In this document: piece after piece, positions 1-9,734 of the stretch
Numbering within the stretch: position 1 is the stretch's first letter
Layout of the letters: every line of letters begins with the position of its first letter
NCBI GenBank assembly: GCA_002422395.1
Contig: DIUY01000011.1
Span: 272,132-336,131 of the forward strand
Source of the DNA: Methylococcaceae bacterium UBA6146
GTDB taxonomy: Bacteria; Pseudomonadota; Gammaproteobacteria; Methylococcales; Methylomonadaceae
DNA length: 64,000 nucleotides
Direction of reading: 5' to 3'
The notes under the pieces: model-generated
What the model saw: only the letters and a program-made list of their open reading frames with translations
The model's database searches: none
Told to the model about the DNA's origin: nothing
Position numbers and translations under genes: made by a program

Positions 1-475
1 CATGGTTCGACAATCGATTGCACTAACGCTTATTAAGCGTTGTTAAGGAAGCGTCGTCCCTTTTTAGTCTCCTTAGCCAAATCAGTCAAACGATTCCGTA
101 AGCTAAGGTCGATTGTCAATCGATAGACGCATCAGATTTAGATTACCATAATATATGCAGGGACTACGGCTAGCCGAAGACGTTTACAATTATCCCAACT
201 TGCTAACCAGCCAATCTCTGGAATATGACGCCTTAGAATTGCTTGAATACCAAATATCGTTATGTACAACTTCAAAGGCTTTTTTAAATATAAGCTCTGA
301 TCCTGTCACAGCGCGTAGGGCGGAATAGCGATAGTGTATTCCGCCATATGATTGATAATTACCATGCAGCGTAATATGCCTTATGCGGGCTGTGTATCTT
401 CAATTAGTAATAAGCTTTACCCTGATTTTCTGCTAAGATTTATTCAAAATATCGAGACAACACTAGGTACACATT
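1..475. other. Intergenic leader with one small inverted repeat
   Basis: I see no supportable gene in this stretch. The only clear structure is a 9-bp inverted repeat at 319-327 and 337-345 (ggcggaata / tattccgcc) within a motif of the form gcgtagggcggaata...tattccgccatatg. That form is common among dispersed bacterial palindromes. Confidence 0.5.
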
Positions 476-1729
476 GTGAACAATTACAAGCGCCACCAAT
501 TCTTCCTCGCCGCGTTCCTTGCCTTTACCCTCGCTAATGCCGCCCACGCCGCAGATTCTCCGCTGGTCACTATAAGCTACACCAAACATCACGGATCTGC
601 CCTTGATGAGCAATTGACAGGTATTGCACACGACTCTTTTGGCAATGCCTTTATTGTAGGAAATAGATTTGACCCTAGCGCCAGCGTCAATGGTATCGAC
701 GGGTTTGTTCGTAAATACGATGCGTTTGGATCACTCCTCTGGCATCAAGACCAATTTTCTGCATCGACGGACGGCGTAACGACGGACAAAATCGGTAATT
801 CGTATATCGTAGGCGCTTTTACTGCCGGGTCATGGCCCAAACAGCGCGACTACATTTACCTGCAACGTTTCGATGCAACGGGCAGCCCATTGTGGAAAAA
901 ACAATTCACAATTCCAGTCGCAGGTGATCGCACACTTTTAACTGCCAACGCCATCACCACCACCAAAGACCATAAATTCATCATCATTCTTTTCGAAAAA
1001 GCCTACTACCCGTATCAAAATCGGCAAGTTTTTATCAGAAAATATAATGTCTTAGGAAGGTTGCTATGGGAAAAGCAAGTGAGTGACACTTCGTCGCCCT
1101 ATGCGGCCCGCCCCAGCTTGGCAACCGATGCCGGTGGCAATATCTATGTTGCCGCCAACACAGTTGCTTTCCAACAGTGGAATACCAGCCTTATCCGGTT
1201 GAACGCCCAAGGTATCGGCACATGGGCTGTTCCCTTGTTCCCGACAAGTCCAACTAAGCTCACCTATGTACATGCCTTGGCAGCCGATAACGGGGGCAAT
1301 GTCTACCTCACGGGGATCACCAGGGGCAACCTCGTTGGCGAAAACAAAGGCTACGATGATGTCTTTTTACGCAAATACAACCCAGATGGGACCGCACTGT
1401 GGACTAGGCAGTTCGGCACCGACAGCAGCGATTATGGAAACGACTTAACCGTTGATTCTGCGGGAAATATCTATGTCGTGGGATCAAGTATGGGACAATT
1501 AAACAGCACAAACAGAGGCTCTTATGATGCCTTCGTCCACAAATATAATGCGTCCGGCCAGCTAGTGAGAGGCCGGCAGTTTGGCAGTAGCGACTTCGAT
1601 ATCGCCAATGCTGTCAGTGTTGGTGACGACGACGCGGTTTATGTTGGAGGAAATACTACCGGCAATCTCGGCGGAAAAGCCAAGGGTAGGTTAGATATCT
1701 ATCTCCGGAAATACGGGCTATTTCAATGA
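476..1729 (+). CDS. Secreted SBBP beta-propeller repeat protein
   Basis: A 417-residue protein with a GTG start. The N-terminal signal peptide has a basic head (NNYKRH), a hydrophobic core and a likely AHA|AD cleavage near residue 26. The mature part repeats blocks of about 50-60 residues with the pattern D..GN.Y..G...G........D.F..K....G...W..QFG. This is the SBBP (beta-propeller) repeat seen in exported bacterial proteins. The clearest copies are in the C-terminal half, each ending in a K-Y-N-x-x-G type strand. No catalytic residues or anchor are visible, and the binding partner is unknown. It stands alone, with no operon partner downstream. Confidence 0.75.
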   Translation: MNNYKRHQFFLAAFLAFTLANAAHAADSPLVTISYTKHHGSALDEQLTGIAHDSFGNAFIVGNRFDPSASVNGIDGFVRKYDAFGSLLWHQDQFSASTDGVTTDKIGNSYIVGAFTAGSWPKQRDYIYLQRFDATGSPLWKKQFTIPVAGDRTLLTANAITTTKDHKFIIILFEKAYYPYQNRQVFIRKYNVLGRLLWEKQVSDTSSPYAARPSLATDAGGNIYVAANTVAFQQWNTSLIRLNAQGIGTWAVPLFPTSPTKLTYVHALAADNGGNVYLTGITRGNLVGENKGYDDVFLRKYNPDGTALWTRQFGTDSSDYGNDLTVDSAGNIYVVGSSMGQLNSTNRGSYDAFVHKYNASGQLVRGRQFGSSDFDIANAVSVGDDDAVYVGGNTTGNLGGKAKGRLDIYLRKYGLFQ

Positions 1730-2356
1730 GGCCTGCGTAGGATGTATGGTGGGGGTCTATGGCTTCGGTGAGCGACTGAAAAACCATTGCCGATTAGGTT
1801 TATACAAAGACAGCCTAGGATGGGCTGATGTAAGGAAGCCCATCAATACCTGGGCGAGACAGGGTTTCGTAACCCCGTCCCAAACGTTTCAACAAGATTC
1901 CCTAACCTAGGCTGAAAGATCAAGATGGTTGGGTCGGTAAACCGATAATATGGCTAACCCGATGCTCTGGAATAGTGCGCTTTAGTGGGACGTTAGACCA
2001 CGCGACAGCACAATGCTGAACAAACAAAACGCCGCCGCGTTGTGCAAACAGCCTTTGTTTAAAATCAACACTGAAGAGCATTCGTGGGGCCTAACTGTTA
2101 TTGGACAGTTTATTCCGCCGCAGTTGTTTTGTACCGAAAAACGGTAGTGGTGAACATTCAAATGCTTAAGTGATAGCGGAGTCAAAAAACTGTTTTTTGA
2201 TTCCAAAATATCATCACCATTTTTACCAGCAACCGAAAAACTTATTCATAATAAATAAGTGGTCGACCATCAGTTTTTTAACATCGTAGGGGGGGTTGCC
2301 CCTACGATAATTATGTTAAAGGATTTAGGGCCGGTCACTTACATGACCTAAGTGTC
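1730..2356. other. Intergenic region with palindromes
   Basis: No convincing gene. It contains a palindrome at about 2284-2307 (tcgtagggg / cccctacga); a related motif recurs at about 18687-18716. At 2232-2253, inverted, there is a roughly 20-bp match to the left end of the hairpin repeat seen at 19034 and 52405. Confidence 0.5.
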
Positions 2357-3169
2357 TTACTGGGGCTTCATGAACTTAAGCGTCATCCGGTCGCTTTCAC
2401 CGATGGCCAAGTATTTATCACGGTCTTTATCCTTAAGCCTTAATGCAGGCGGCAAAGTCCAGACGCCTTCGGGATAGTCTTTACTGTCTTTGCTATTGGC
2501 GTTAATTTCAGATTTTGCCAAAAACTCAAAACCGGCTTTTCTGGCCAGCTCGATCACATAATCTTCACTGACGTAGCCCGACACCGCTTTGGGGTCTTGA
2601 GGTTTTGCCGTGGTGTTTCTGTGTTCGACAACCCCTAAAATACCTCCTGGCTTTAACGCTTTATACATGGCGTTAAACACCGCCGCAGCTTGGTCGTTTT
2701 TCATCCAGTTATGTATGTTGCGGAACGTCAGCACCCTGTCCGCTGAACCGTCAGGGGCTATTTGCAAGTGACTGGGCGGTTGTAGCGCAGTCATTTCAAT
2801 TTTGCCGTATAGCATGGGTTGTTGGTGCATTTTCTCAGTAAATTCCTGGATACCCTTTTTAAAATAAGGCACATCGGTATCCGCTGAAAAATGCGCGGCA
2901 TACAATTTGCCTTTATCTTTTAAATAAGGCGCAAGGATTTCGGTGTACCAACCGTCTTTACCTGGCCAGACTTCGACAACCGTCATAGTGTCCTTGACAT
3001 CAAAAAACGCCAGCGTTTGTAGCGGATGCCGGTAGTTATCGCGGGCCTTATGTTCAGCGGAACGGTGTTTTCCCGCAATCACCTGTTGTAACGCAACATT
3101 ATCCCCATCCGCAGCGACAGCGGATGACATGCAGATTGCCCACAACAATAATCCTATCTTATGTTTCAT
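2357..3169 (-). CDS. Predicted class I SAM methyltransferase with signal peptide
   Basis: 270 residues. The first 20 look like a cleavable signal peptide (MKHKIGLLLWAICMSSAVAA). The rest resembles the predicted methyltransferase family COG4798: a glycine-containing motif I-like stretch near residues 63-76 (VVEVWPGKDGWYTEIL), a later TFRNIHNW segment and a KPGG motif typical of Rossmann methyltransferases. It lies 4 bp downstream of dsbB on the same strand, which suggests co-transcription. A methyltransferase with an export signal is odd, because SAM is cytoplasmic. The N-terminus could instead be a membrane anchor. Substrate unknown. Confidence 0.7.
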   Translation of the reverse strand: MKHKIGLLLWAICMSSAVAADGDNVALQQVIAGKHRSAEHKARDNYRHPLQTLAFFDVKDTMTVVEVWPGKDGWYTEILAPYLKDKGKLYAAHFSADTDVPYFKKGIQEFTEKMHQQPMLYGKIEMTALQPPSHLQIAPDGSADRVLTFRNIHNWMKNDQAAAVFNAMYKALKPGGILGVVEHRNTTAKPQDPKAVSGYVSEDYVIELARKAGFEFLAKSEINANSKDSKDYPEGVWTLPPALRLKDKDRDKYLAIGESDRMTLKFMKPQ

Positions 3170-3173
3170 AGTC

Positions 3174-3686
3174 TCAAACCCCTTCTTTTTTACAATTCCA
3201 AAATTGCCCGATGCTGAATGTCGCCAGCATTAAAAAGGCCAATAACGTCCATGCCGGCATGCTAAAACCCAGTAGCGTCCAGTTGACTTCGGCACAGTCC
3301 CCTGTGCCGCTGAGCATTAACTTAAGCGTGGCCGACAACGGGAAATTCTGGAACATGTATTCCAGCCCCGGCCCACATTCGGGCACTTTGTCAGGCGGTA
3401 GATGCTGTAACCAGACATGGCGCGTTGAAATGGCCGCGCCGCACAACGCAATGACTGCGCCAGCGACCGCATATGCTTTGACCCCAGCCGCCCCCGGATT
3501 GTGCAACGCCGCCGCCAAAAAACATAAGCCCACCGCAAAAATCGCGATCCGCTGGGAAATGCATAAGGGACAGGGTTCCAGGCCATCAACAAACTGAAAA
3601 TAGGCCCCCATCGCCAACAAAAACAGACAGCCTAAAAAACCGCCTAAAAAACAAAGTCTTGGGTTATAACGCAGTAAATTCAACAT
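3174..3686 (-). CDS. dsbB: Disulfide bond formation protein DsbB
   Basis: 170 residues with four predicted membrane segments. The first periplasmic loop carries the CPLC redox pair (near residues 38-41) followed by ISQR. The second loop carries cysteines near residues 103 and 130 (PECGPGLEYM and GTGDCAEV), the spacing expected of DsbB. It reoxidises DsbA and passes electrons to quinone. It starts at an ATG and probably shares a transcript with the exported methyltransferase-like gene downstream. Confidence 0.93.
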   Translation of the reverse strand: MLNLLRYNPRLCFLGGFLGCLFLLAMGAYFQFVDGLEPCPLCISQRIAIFAVGLCFLAAALHNPGAAGVKAYAVAGAVIALCGAAISTRHVWLQHLPPDKVPECGPGLEYMFQNFPLSATLKLMLSGTGDCAEVNWTLLGFSMPAWTLLAFLMLATFSIGQFWNCKKEGV

Positions 3687-3888
3687 GCTTACCTACTTGA
3701 ACTATGGTGGGGAAATGTGTTTGGCCCGGTAATTATAGCGTTAAACAGGAGGTGGAGTGGTTGGGTTATTTTTGCTGGTGTTGTCGGCGCTTCAGAAAAC
3801 AGCTCTGGCCGAAACCATTACCAAAGGAGCTTGATAAGCCTGGGCTCGGGCAATCGTTGCGGGAATGCGCCGCCACACTCATCAATCG

Positions 3889-5775
3889 TCAGACGCCGTC
3901 ACCTATCGCCCGATCTTCCGCCAATTGCTGGATGTTTTGTGCATGTTGGCGGATTTTGGCCTGTTTATGCCGGTAGTGGTCTTGCATCTTTTGGAATGCT
4001 TGGTCTTTGTCGGCAATGATAAGACCATAAAGCTGGTCTGCATCACGGATGTCCCCGGCGATTTTACTGAGCTTTTCCATAGCCTGCGGCCCATTACCGT
4101 CTTGTGCCAATGTTTCGAGGGCAAGGTATGCCTGCACAATCCAATCGGGCGCTTGAGCCTCTATAAGCCCGTCTTTTGTGGCGTGCTGGTGATACTGGGC
4201 GACATCAATAAATTGCGTGATGCCGCTTTGGGCTTCGGGTGAATAGTTTGGCCATTGCAAGCCGCATTGGCTGGCTATTTGCTCCAGCACTTGCTTAGGA
4301 TTGCGCAACAACTGCGTATAACTCACAAAGCAACGGCTTAGCTTTCGGGTGTGTTGTTCCACTTCCAAAACATGCCGTAACCACAGCAAAAAAGATTTCT
4401 CCAGCAAAAAACCATCCCTTTTTTTTAAGGATTCGGCCACTTCAAGCGGATTTCTAAAAGGTATCACGATCTTTGCTTCAATATTCAAATTCTCCAGCAC
4501 CGCTAGCCATAAGGGCACTAGCTTACATAGGCGGGGGTCTTTAAGCACAAACTGTTCCGAATTGCTGAATTCCCTGACGATATAATCGGTTAAGAGGGCT
4601 TTGTAACCCTCACCTTCCGCCGTCTTAAATTTACCGTAATCAATCGGCAAGATACCATCCCAACTTGAATCCAAAGAAGACAAAATGTCATCATGGATTT
4701 TTGCCAGCTCAACAGACTCCCAATAACCGGTTTCATTAGCAAAATTTGCTGCCATGAGATTAGTCGGCAAATCCATCCCCGCTAGGCTGATGATCCTTGT
4801 CAATGCTGACGTGCCGCTACGGTGCATACCTAAAACTAACACCGCCAACCGGCGTTTAGATGAAAAATTGGCGACCATTGCTGGTGACGCACTGTTATGG
4901 CGTAATGAGGCATGGCCTTTCCGGTCTTCTTTTATGCCTGAAATGCAAAAATGTTGGAACGGGTCCAAGCCACGCTCTTCCGTGGCGACTCTAATATCCT
5001 GATAAGTTGCCAAATAAAACCCCCTGTCAAAATACGGGCATGGCGAAAACCCCTCCTTGCGAAAATCCGCGCCTAATGTCTTTATTTGCTTTAGATAATA
5101 GGCCAAAGGGTCAACATCCGCCGGCAAATTTTGGGTTTGGCGCACATAGTTATTATGAAAATGCGGGCTAGGCTGGATGTCCGTTCCGTGACAATTTGCC
5201 AAATAATGTAATAACGGGTTTTTGAACGGCTGGTCTTGCAAATAGTTTTCACGATACCAGTCACAATCAAAATACGGGTTGGGGGTTGGGGACGTGGCGC
5301 GATATCCGCTGGAATGCCGAAAAAAATGTACTAAAGGATGGTGCGGCGTCTGATTGATTTTTTCGATGATTTTATATCGGGCAACATAAAATAAGGGGTG
5401 GGGGGATATGTCCTTACTTTTAGGATGCGCCAAAAACTGGCTTAAACTGCCGATTTCGCTGCCAACATGCTGTTCGTGCAAATAGTCCCCATCCAATAAA
5501 GGGAAGTTCCTATCAAAATCAATGGCTTGTTGCCAGCAGGGCAGTTTTTTCAGAGCCGCGATATTTTTTTTAATGGCCGCTTTTTCAGACGCAGGAGCGA
5601 GGGGCAATTGCTGGTCAAGCCGGGTCATCAACCAGATAATTTCTACAAATAACCAGTCCGCTATGGGATAGCCCCCCCGTTTTTTTACGGCATCCTGAAG
5701 AGCTTTTAACGGTGTCAGGGCATTTTTAAGTGACTCGGACTCATCGAATAATTTGCTTATGTTTGCATCTGTCAT
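3889..5775 (-). CDS. Sulfotransferase-family protein with N-terminal repeat region
   Basis: About 628 residues from the ATG at 5775; a TTG five codons upstream is a less likely start. Residues about 125-290 hold degenerate repeats of the form P.P.FD..FY...Y.....PL.HY/HF, a module found in large cell-surface glycosyltransferases and sulfotransferases. Residues about 315-323 carry GMHRSGTS, the 5'-phosphosulfate (PAPS) binding loop of the sulfotransferase fold. A later segment (VIPFRNPLEVAESL) matches the 3'-phosphate-binding motif. The natural acceptor, perhaps a surface glycan, cannot be told. It is a single gene with about 200 bp of empty DNA downstream. Confidence 0.75.
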   Translation of the reverse strand: MTDANISKLFDESESLKNALTPLKALQDAVKKRGGYPIADWLFVEIIWLMTRLDQQLPLAPASEKAAIKKNIAALKKLPCWQQAIDFDRNFPLLDGDYLHEQHVGSEIGSLSQFLAHPKSKDISPHPLFYVARYKIIEKINQTPHHPLVHFFRHSSGYRATSPTPNPYFDCDWYRENYLQDQPFKNPLLHYLANCHGTDIQPSPHFHNNYVRQTQNLPADVDPLAYYLKQIKTLGADFRKEGFSPCPYFDRGFYLATYQDIRVATEERGLDPFQHFCISGIKEDRKGHASLRHNSASPAMVANFSSKRRLAVLVLGMHRSGTSALTRIISLAGMDLPTNLMAANFANETGYWESVELAKIHDDILSSLDSSWDGILPIDYGKFKTAEGEGYKALLTDYIVREFSNSEQFVLKDPRLCKLVPLWLAVLENLNIEAKIVIPFRNPLEVAESLKKRDGFLLEKSFLLWLRHVLEVEQHTRKLSRCFVSYTQLLRNPKQVLEQIASQCGLQWPNYSPEAQSGITQFIDVAQYHQHATKDGLIEAQAPDWIVQAYLALETLAQDGNGPQAMEKLSKIAGDIRDADQLYGLIIADKDQAFQKMQDHYRHKQAKIRQHAQNIQQLAEDRAIGDGV

Positions 5776-6082
5776 AATAATAAAACCCAATTTGTTGATT
5801 ACATTTGTTTATTAAAAACAATGTGTTATTTATAAAGTGCCAATAATTTAAGGCGAATGGCGCAAGCCAATGGCCCACAGTGGTGGTCAGAAGGTGCGGG
5901 CAGGGGTTGATTCACACGCTGTGGCGGCCGGATATATGCCAAGCGCTAGCGGTTTGGGCATTCCGTTAATGGTGTAATCGATCCGCCGCCATACTTAGCA
6001 CTGCCGGCTTAAACGGGCAAATTACACCCGCTAAGCCCTGGTGGCTTTTGCGTCTGACTGCGACTTCTGAAAACAATTATAG
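5776..6082. other. Intergenic, nothing identified
   Basis: No open frame with coding character and no clear promoter or hairpin. It marks the boundary between the sulfotransferase gene and the decayed restriction element. Confidence 0.4.
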
Positions 6083-6673
6083 TTATTGTAGCAACTCATC
6101 TGAGGGGGCGGTGCCTGCTACTGTAAAAATAGCGGGCTGTTGCTGTATGTTACTTAAGGAGATACCGAACCAATTAGCCAATAAGTCATTTATGGGGTGT
6201 GGGTTGTCGTTTGGCAGTTGCCAATAACGCTTGAATTTATCCCTGTGGATGGTGCAGTGATAGCTTAAACATTCATAAAAAGCCCGCTTGCCGCTGACAT
6301 ATTCCCCTGTTATCCAATTTTCGTGTGGCGTTATTTCTCGATGATAAATTCCCGCTTTGGCTAAAGGATATGGATTGTTATCGGTAAACGTCCAACCATC
6401 AATATTACCCTCGAAAATTATCAATCCCTTTTTACACGCTTTAATAATTTCCCTTTGGTGACTGGCTTTTGATGCCTGCATCATGCGTCGGTTTTCCCGC
6501 CATAGCCGTTTCTTTTCTTCGTCTTTCGGAATGGCATAAATAGGGCAAATCAAGTCGGTTATTTGGCTAAGGCTCAAATAATCATCGTATTTAAGTCCAC
6601 CTTTTATGTTCGCCCGATTAAGCAAAGGCAATCTAACCAGCCCTTCTTTATCTATAAATAAGCAGTCATTCAT
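6083..6673 (-). CDS. Hypothetical protein next to restriction remnants
   Basis: 196 residues from the ATG at 6673, which has GGGGTG a few bases upstream; a GTG two codons earlier is possible. No motif recognised. It is basic, with a charged stretch near residues 50-75 (DEEKKRLWRENRRMMQASK) and aromatic-rich C-terminal parts. It lies 18 bp downstream of the helicase C-terminal remnant on the same strand, so it was probably the last cargo gene of that element. Confidence 0.55.
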   Translation of the reverse strand: MNDCLFIDKEGLVRLPLLNRANIKGGLKYDDYLSLSQITDLICPIYAIPKDEEKKRLWRENRRMMQASKASHQREIIKACKKGLIIFEGNIDGWTFTDNNPYPLAKAGIYHREITPHENWITGEYVSGKRAFYECLSYHCTIHRDKFKRYWQLPNDNPHPINDLLANWFGISLSNIQQQPAIFTVAGTAPSDELLQ

Positions 6674-6691
6674 TAGCACCCCGCCAGTGGT

Positions 6692-7251
6692 TTATGCCTT
6701 ATGCTCATTTAAAGCTGGCAAGCCCTTTACAATCCGCACGGTTTCCACGCTTACCCGCACGATGCGTTTTAGCAAGTCGAGGATGTAGCGGGGGTTGTCG
6801 CTCCAGTCGTTGGGGTCGTTGCGGATGCCGCTGTCTTTGTCGGGGGTGGTTTGGTAGCGTTCCATTATCCATTCCAGCGCGGGTTTTCCGTTGACGATGT
6901 AGCCGTAAGTTTCGGGCGGAATGCCGGATAGGGTGATGTGGCTGTTGTAACGGATGACGGATTTGTCCACGTCTTTGCCTTGCTTGGCAAAGGCCATAAT
7001 TGGACGGGGTAAGTGTCGTCGGTTTCCAGCAAGGGCAGGGTTTCATGCAGCGGGTAAGGCTCTACGGTTTCGTATTCGTAGTGCAAATGCCAGTTTGCCA
7101 ACTCCCGCCCCGCTTGGCTGAACGCCCAAAAATCGTCCGCAAAGGGAAGGCGTGGCAACATTTTCTTTAAATCGGCGGCAAAGCGGTGTTTGTATTCGGG
7201 CGAATGCAGGCCATGGATATAATAAAAATGACTTGTTTGCCTTAGAATCAA
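6692..7251 (-). pseudogene. C-terminal remnant of a type ISP-like restriction helicase
   Basis: Two overlapping frames together match the C-terminus of large type ISP/DEAD-box restriction-modification helicases. The first (7251 to about 7000) has YYIHGLHSPEYKHRFAADL and FWAFSQAGRELANWHL. The second (6997-6692) has ITLSGIPPETYGYIVNGKP, DSGIRNDPNDW and RYILDLLKRIVRVSVETV. The switch between frames near 7000 indicates a small frameshift, and the upstream part is missing. The N-terminal part of what looks like the same gene lies at 9735-10327, across the type II restriction pair. Confidence 0.8.
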
Positions 7252-7277
7252 AATGGGGTTTAAGGTATTGCAAAAGA

Positions 7278-8768
7278 TTAAAAAACAATCCCCGTTTCTA
7301 AAATAGACTTAACTAACATTTCAATAACAGGAATTGAAACGCTATTACCTAATAATTTTATCCATCGGCTTCTATTTTCAGGTAGTACAAAATCTTTAGG
7401 GAAACCTTGTATTAGACATGCCTCATTTTTAGTAATTTTTCTATAATTATTATTATTGTAAATTTCTGTAATAAAGATTTTTTTATACTCATCTTCATTC
7501 TCAGCAAAAATTTCTTTTAAAGTAATATAATCGTTAGAGTCACTCGCTACCAAAGTAGGAAAAATATTAGATGTAGGCAAAAATATTCTATTAACACCAA
7601 ATAAGCCAGTGCTTATTTTAGTGTTTTTAAAGTCATATCTAATCTCAGTGCAAGTAATAATTTTTTTTTCTAATAATGAATTTATAGTTTTTGAAATTGA
7701 TATTTTTTTAGATTTTAATATCCGGCTAGCTTTTAAATCATCAATAATCAAATTATTTCCATTGCTGCACCCTAGTAAAATATTTTCTTCTTCTGATAGA
7801 TTTTTATTGCTATCTTTGTCTATCCTAAAAAGATATTCCTCCTCTTTTAAAATACCAATTTTTACCAGTTCATCTAGTTCATCTTGTGTAATATTTTTAT
7901 CAAAACTTTTAAAATGATTTAATGACAAAGGGTTACCATCTAGTTTTCCAAACGCACTTTTTCTTCTATTCTTCAATAAAAAATAACAAATTTCTTTCTG
8001 GCGCTCTGTAGTATTTAAAATATCCCAAGAATGGATGGTGGAATGACCATTTCTTAAATCATTAAACAAGAAATAATCATTAAATCCATTGTTATTATTA
8101 GATAAACTCATATTTCTTTTAGGTGATGAGTCTCCAAATAAATCTAACTGGATATTTTTTTCATTTTCAATAGGTTTTCCATTAAAACCAGACAGAATAT
8201 CCCCTAAACGTAATTTTTTATCTAAAGGGGCTGGAATATTAAATTTCAATGAGTATTCTTTTTCTCTAAATCCAACTATATAAATTCTTACCCTGTTTTG
8301 TGGAACTCCATAGTCAAATGAGTTTAAGACATAATAACTTGCAAAATAACCTGCATCTTTAATTCGTTTTAAAATATATTGGAGTGCATCTTGATTTCTA
8401 GGGTCAGCCAGCCCTTTTACATTTTCAAAAATAAATGCTTTAGGTTTCGATTGATTAAGCAAATAAATTGTATCGTTCCATAATTGTCCTCTGTCATCAT
8501 CAAAGCCAAGATTCTTACCAGCAATAGACCAACTCTGACAAGGTACCCCTGCGGTTAGTATATCGTGTGGGGGCAGCTCTTTTATTTTTGTAATATCGCC
8601 TAAGTTTTTTTCAATTCCTTCGTCAAAATTCGTACAGTAGGTATTTAGTGCATCGTTATTTATTTCACTAAAATTTACGCAGTATCCACCAAGACTTTTG
8701 AGCGCAATTCTAAATCCTCCAATACCTGAAAAAAGGTCTATGAAAGTAAATTTTTTATTGGTGTTCAT
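7278..8768 (-). CDS. Type II DNA (cytosine-5) methyltransferase
   Basis: 496 residues. It carries motif I FIDLFSGIGGF (near residues 9-19), the catalytic motif IV GVPCQSWSIAG (Cys near residue 75), motif VI FENVKGL, motif VIII QNRVRIYIVGF, and the C-terminal IQGFPKDF / LGNSVS motifs IX-X. The region between about 210 and 400 is the variable target-recognition part and is unusually long. Base composition is strikingly AT-rich compared with both flanks, a sign of recent transfer. It starts 3 bp after the endonuclease gene, so the two form one operon. Its job is to protect host DNA from the adjacent nuclease. Confidence 0.93.
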   Translation of the reverse strand: MNTNKKFTFIDLFSGIGGFRIALKSLGGYCVNFSEINNDALNTYCTNFDEGIEKNLGDITKIKELPPHDILTAGVPCQSWSIAGKNLGFDDDRGQLWNDTIYLLNQSKPKAFIFENVKGLADPRNQDALQYILKRIKDAGYFASYYVLNSFDYGVPQNRVRIYIVGFREKEYSLKFNIPAPLDKKLRLGDILSGFNGKPIENEKNIQLDLFGDSSPKRNMSLSNNNNGFNDYFLFNDLRNGHSTIHSWDILNTTERQKEICYFLLKNRRKSAFGKLDGNPLSLNHFKSFDKNITQDELDELVKIGILKEEEYLFRIDKDSNKNLSEEENILLGCSNGNNLIIDDLKASRILKSKKISISKTINSLLEKKIITCTEIRYDFKNTKISTGLFGVNRIFLPTSNIFPTLVASDSNDYITLKEIFAENEDEYKKIFITEIYNNNNYRKITKNEACLIQGFPKDFVLPENRSRWIKLLGNSVSIPVIEMLVKSILETGIVF

Positions 8769-8771
8769 TAT

Positions 8772-9599
8772 TTATTTTAGCAAGTTGTCATCAAAATTTT
8801 TTGGCGGCTCTATTTCTAAAAATTCTCGATATATACGTTCTCTATATTCTTTTCCAATAAGGTTTACTTCCTTGATAAAGTTACTATATGTTCCAGTTCC
8901 CCCTATTAAGTCCCAAAACTCATCACCGATTAATACGGAGCTATCTTTTTGCATATCAAACCACCTCATAGGGAACGTCCATTTATAATCTTCTTTTTTA
9001 CCATAAGGGTTATACGGTAAAGCGTAGAAAGCATAATCTATTTGTTTAGGATTCATTGCTAAAAGCTTAAACATCTTTTCCTTGCTTACTTTTGTTTGGT
9101 CACTATTTGGCAAAGGGCCTTTTAACTCAAAAGCATATTTTTTATTTGTTTCTCGGCTATCAATAAAAATATCGCAGGTAACATTGACTGGAATTGGTAA
9201 ACCGCCGCCTTGTTTGATGTATTTCAATTCTGCTTCCCAATCCGGTTTGATTTTTTTTGTGTTGTGTTCCAAGGTATTCAAAATTTCTTGAATTCTTCTT
9301 AAGCTTTCGTCTCCAACAACCCCATGTACGCTATGCCCTTTGGAGCAATGACCGTGCGCCTCTAATGCTACGACCATAGCTAATTTCTCCCAAACACTAC
9401 CAAAAGGGGTTACAAATCTTCTTTCAAAATGTGATCCCTTAAATATTTCATCTGGAACTAACGCAGCATAAAGAGGTTTTGCAGCATGATGATTTTCTTT
9501 GATAAAAGGGTCTTCTATCAATACCCTATTCATAACTTTATTCATCATGTTTGATACAACATCTTTAATAGCCAAAGCAACGCGATCTTGTGTGTTCAT
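8772..9599 (-). CDS. TdeIII-family type II restriction endonuclease
   Basis: 275 residues with a good ribosome site (AGGAAAAATT before the ATG). I recognise the overall sequence as TdeIII-like. The central part has a PD-(D/E)xK-style core: CDIFIDSRETNKKYAFELKGP, where Asp near residue 146 and the E-x-K of FELKGP are the likely metal ligands. The LPNSDQTKVSKEKM block follows. TdeIII recognises GGNCC; that specificity is known for the family namesake and is only inferred here. The gene is AT-rich like its partner methyltransferase. Confidence 0.75.
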   Translation of the reverse strand: MNTQDRVALAIKDVVSNMMNKVMNRVLIEDPFIKENHHAAKPLYAALVPDEIFKGSHFERRFVTPFGSVWEKLAMVVALEAHGHCSKGHSVHGVVGDESLRRIQEILNTLEHNTKKIKPDWEAELKYIKQGGGLPIPVNVTCDIFIDSRETNKKYAFELKGPLPNSDQTKVSKEKMFKLLAMNPKQIDYAFYALPYNPYGKKEDYKWTFPMRWFDMQKDSSVLIGDEFWDLIGGTGTYSNFIKEVNLIGKEYRERIYREFLEIEPPKNFDDNLLK

Positions 9600-9734
9600 A
9601 ATTTTTCCTAAAATTTTTGTAATTTTTTATCGTAATCAGACTCTTACAAAGTCACTCCAAAGCAAATACTATCTCTGATAGATACAAGGTGGGTCGATAA
9701 AATGCAGCAACGATTGCCTTGGTCGGTGGTGTCT

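Noticed and set aside
1982..2206. 74-codon minus-strand frame
   Set aside because: No ribosome site, no similarity, lies in repeat-containing intergenic DNA.
3704..4242. Three overlapping plus-strand frames
   Set aside because: They are shadows of the sulfotransferase C-terminus and the intergenic gap; no coding character or ribosome site.
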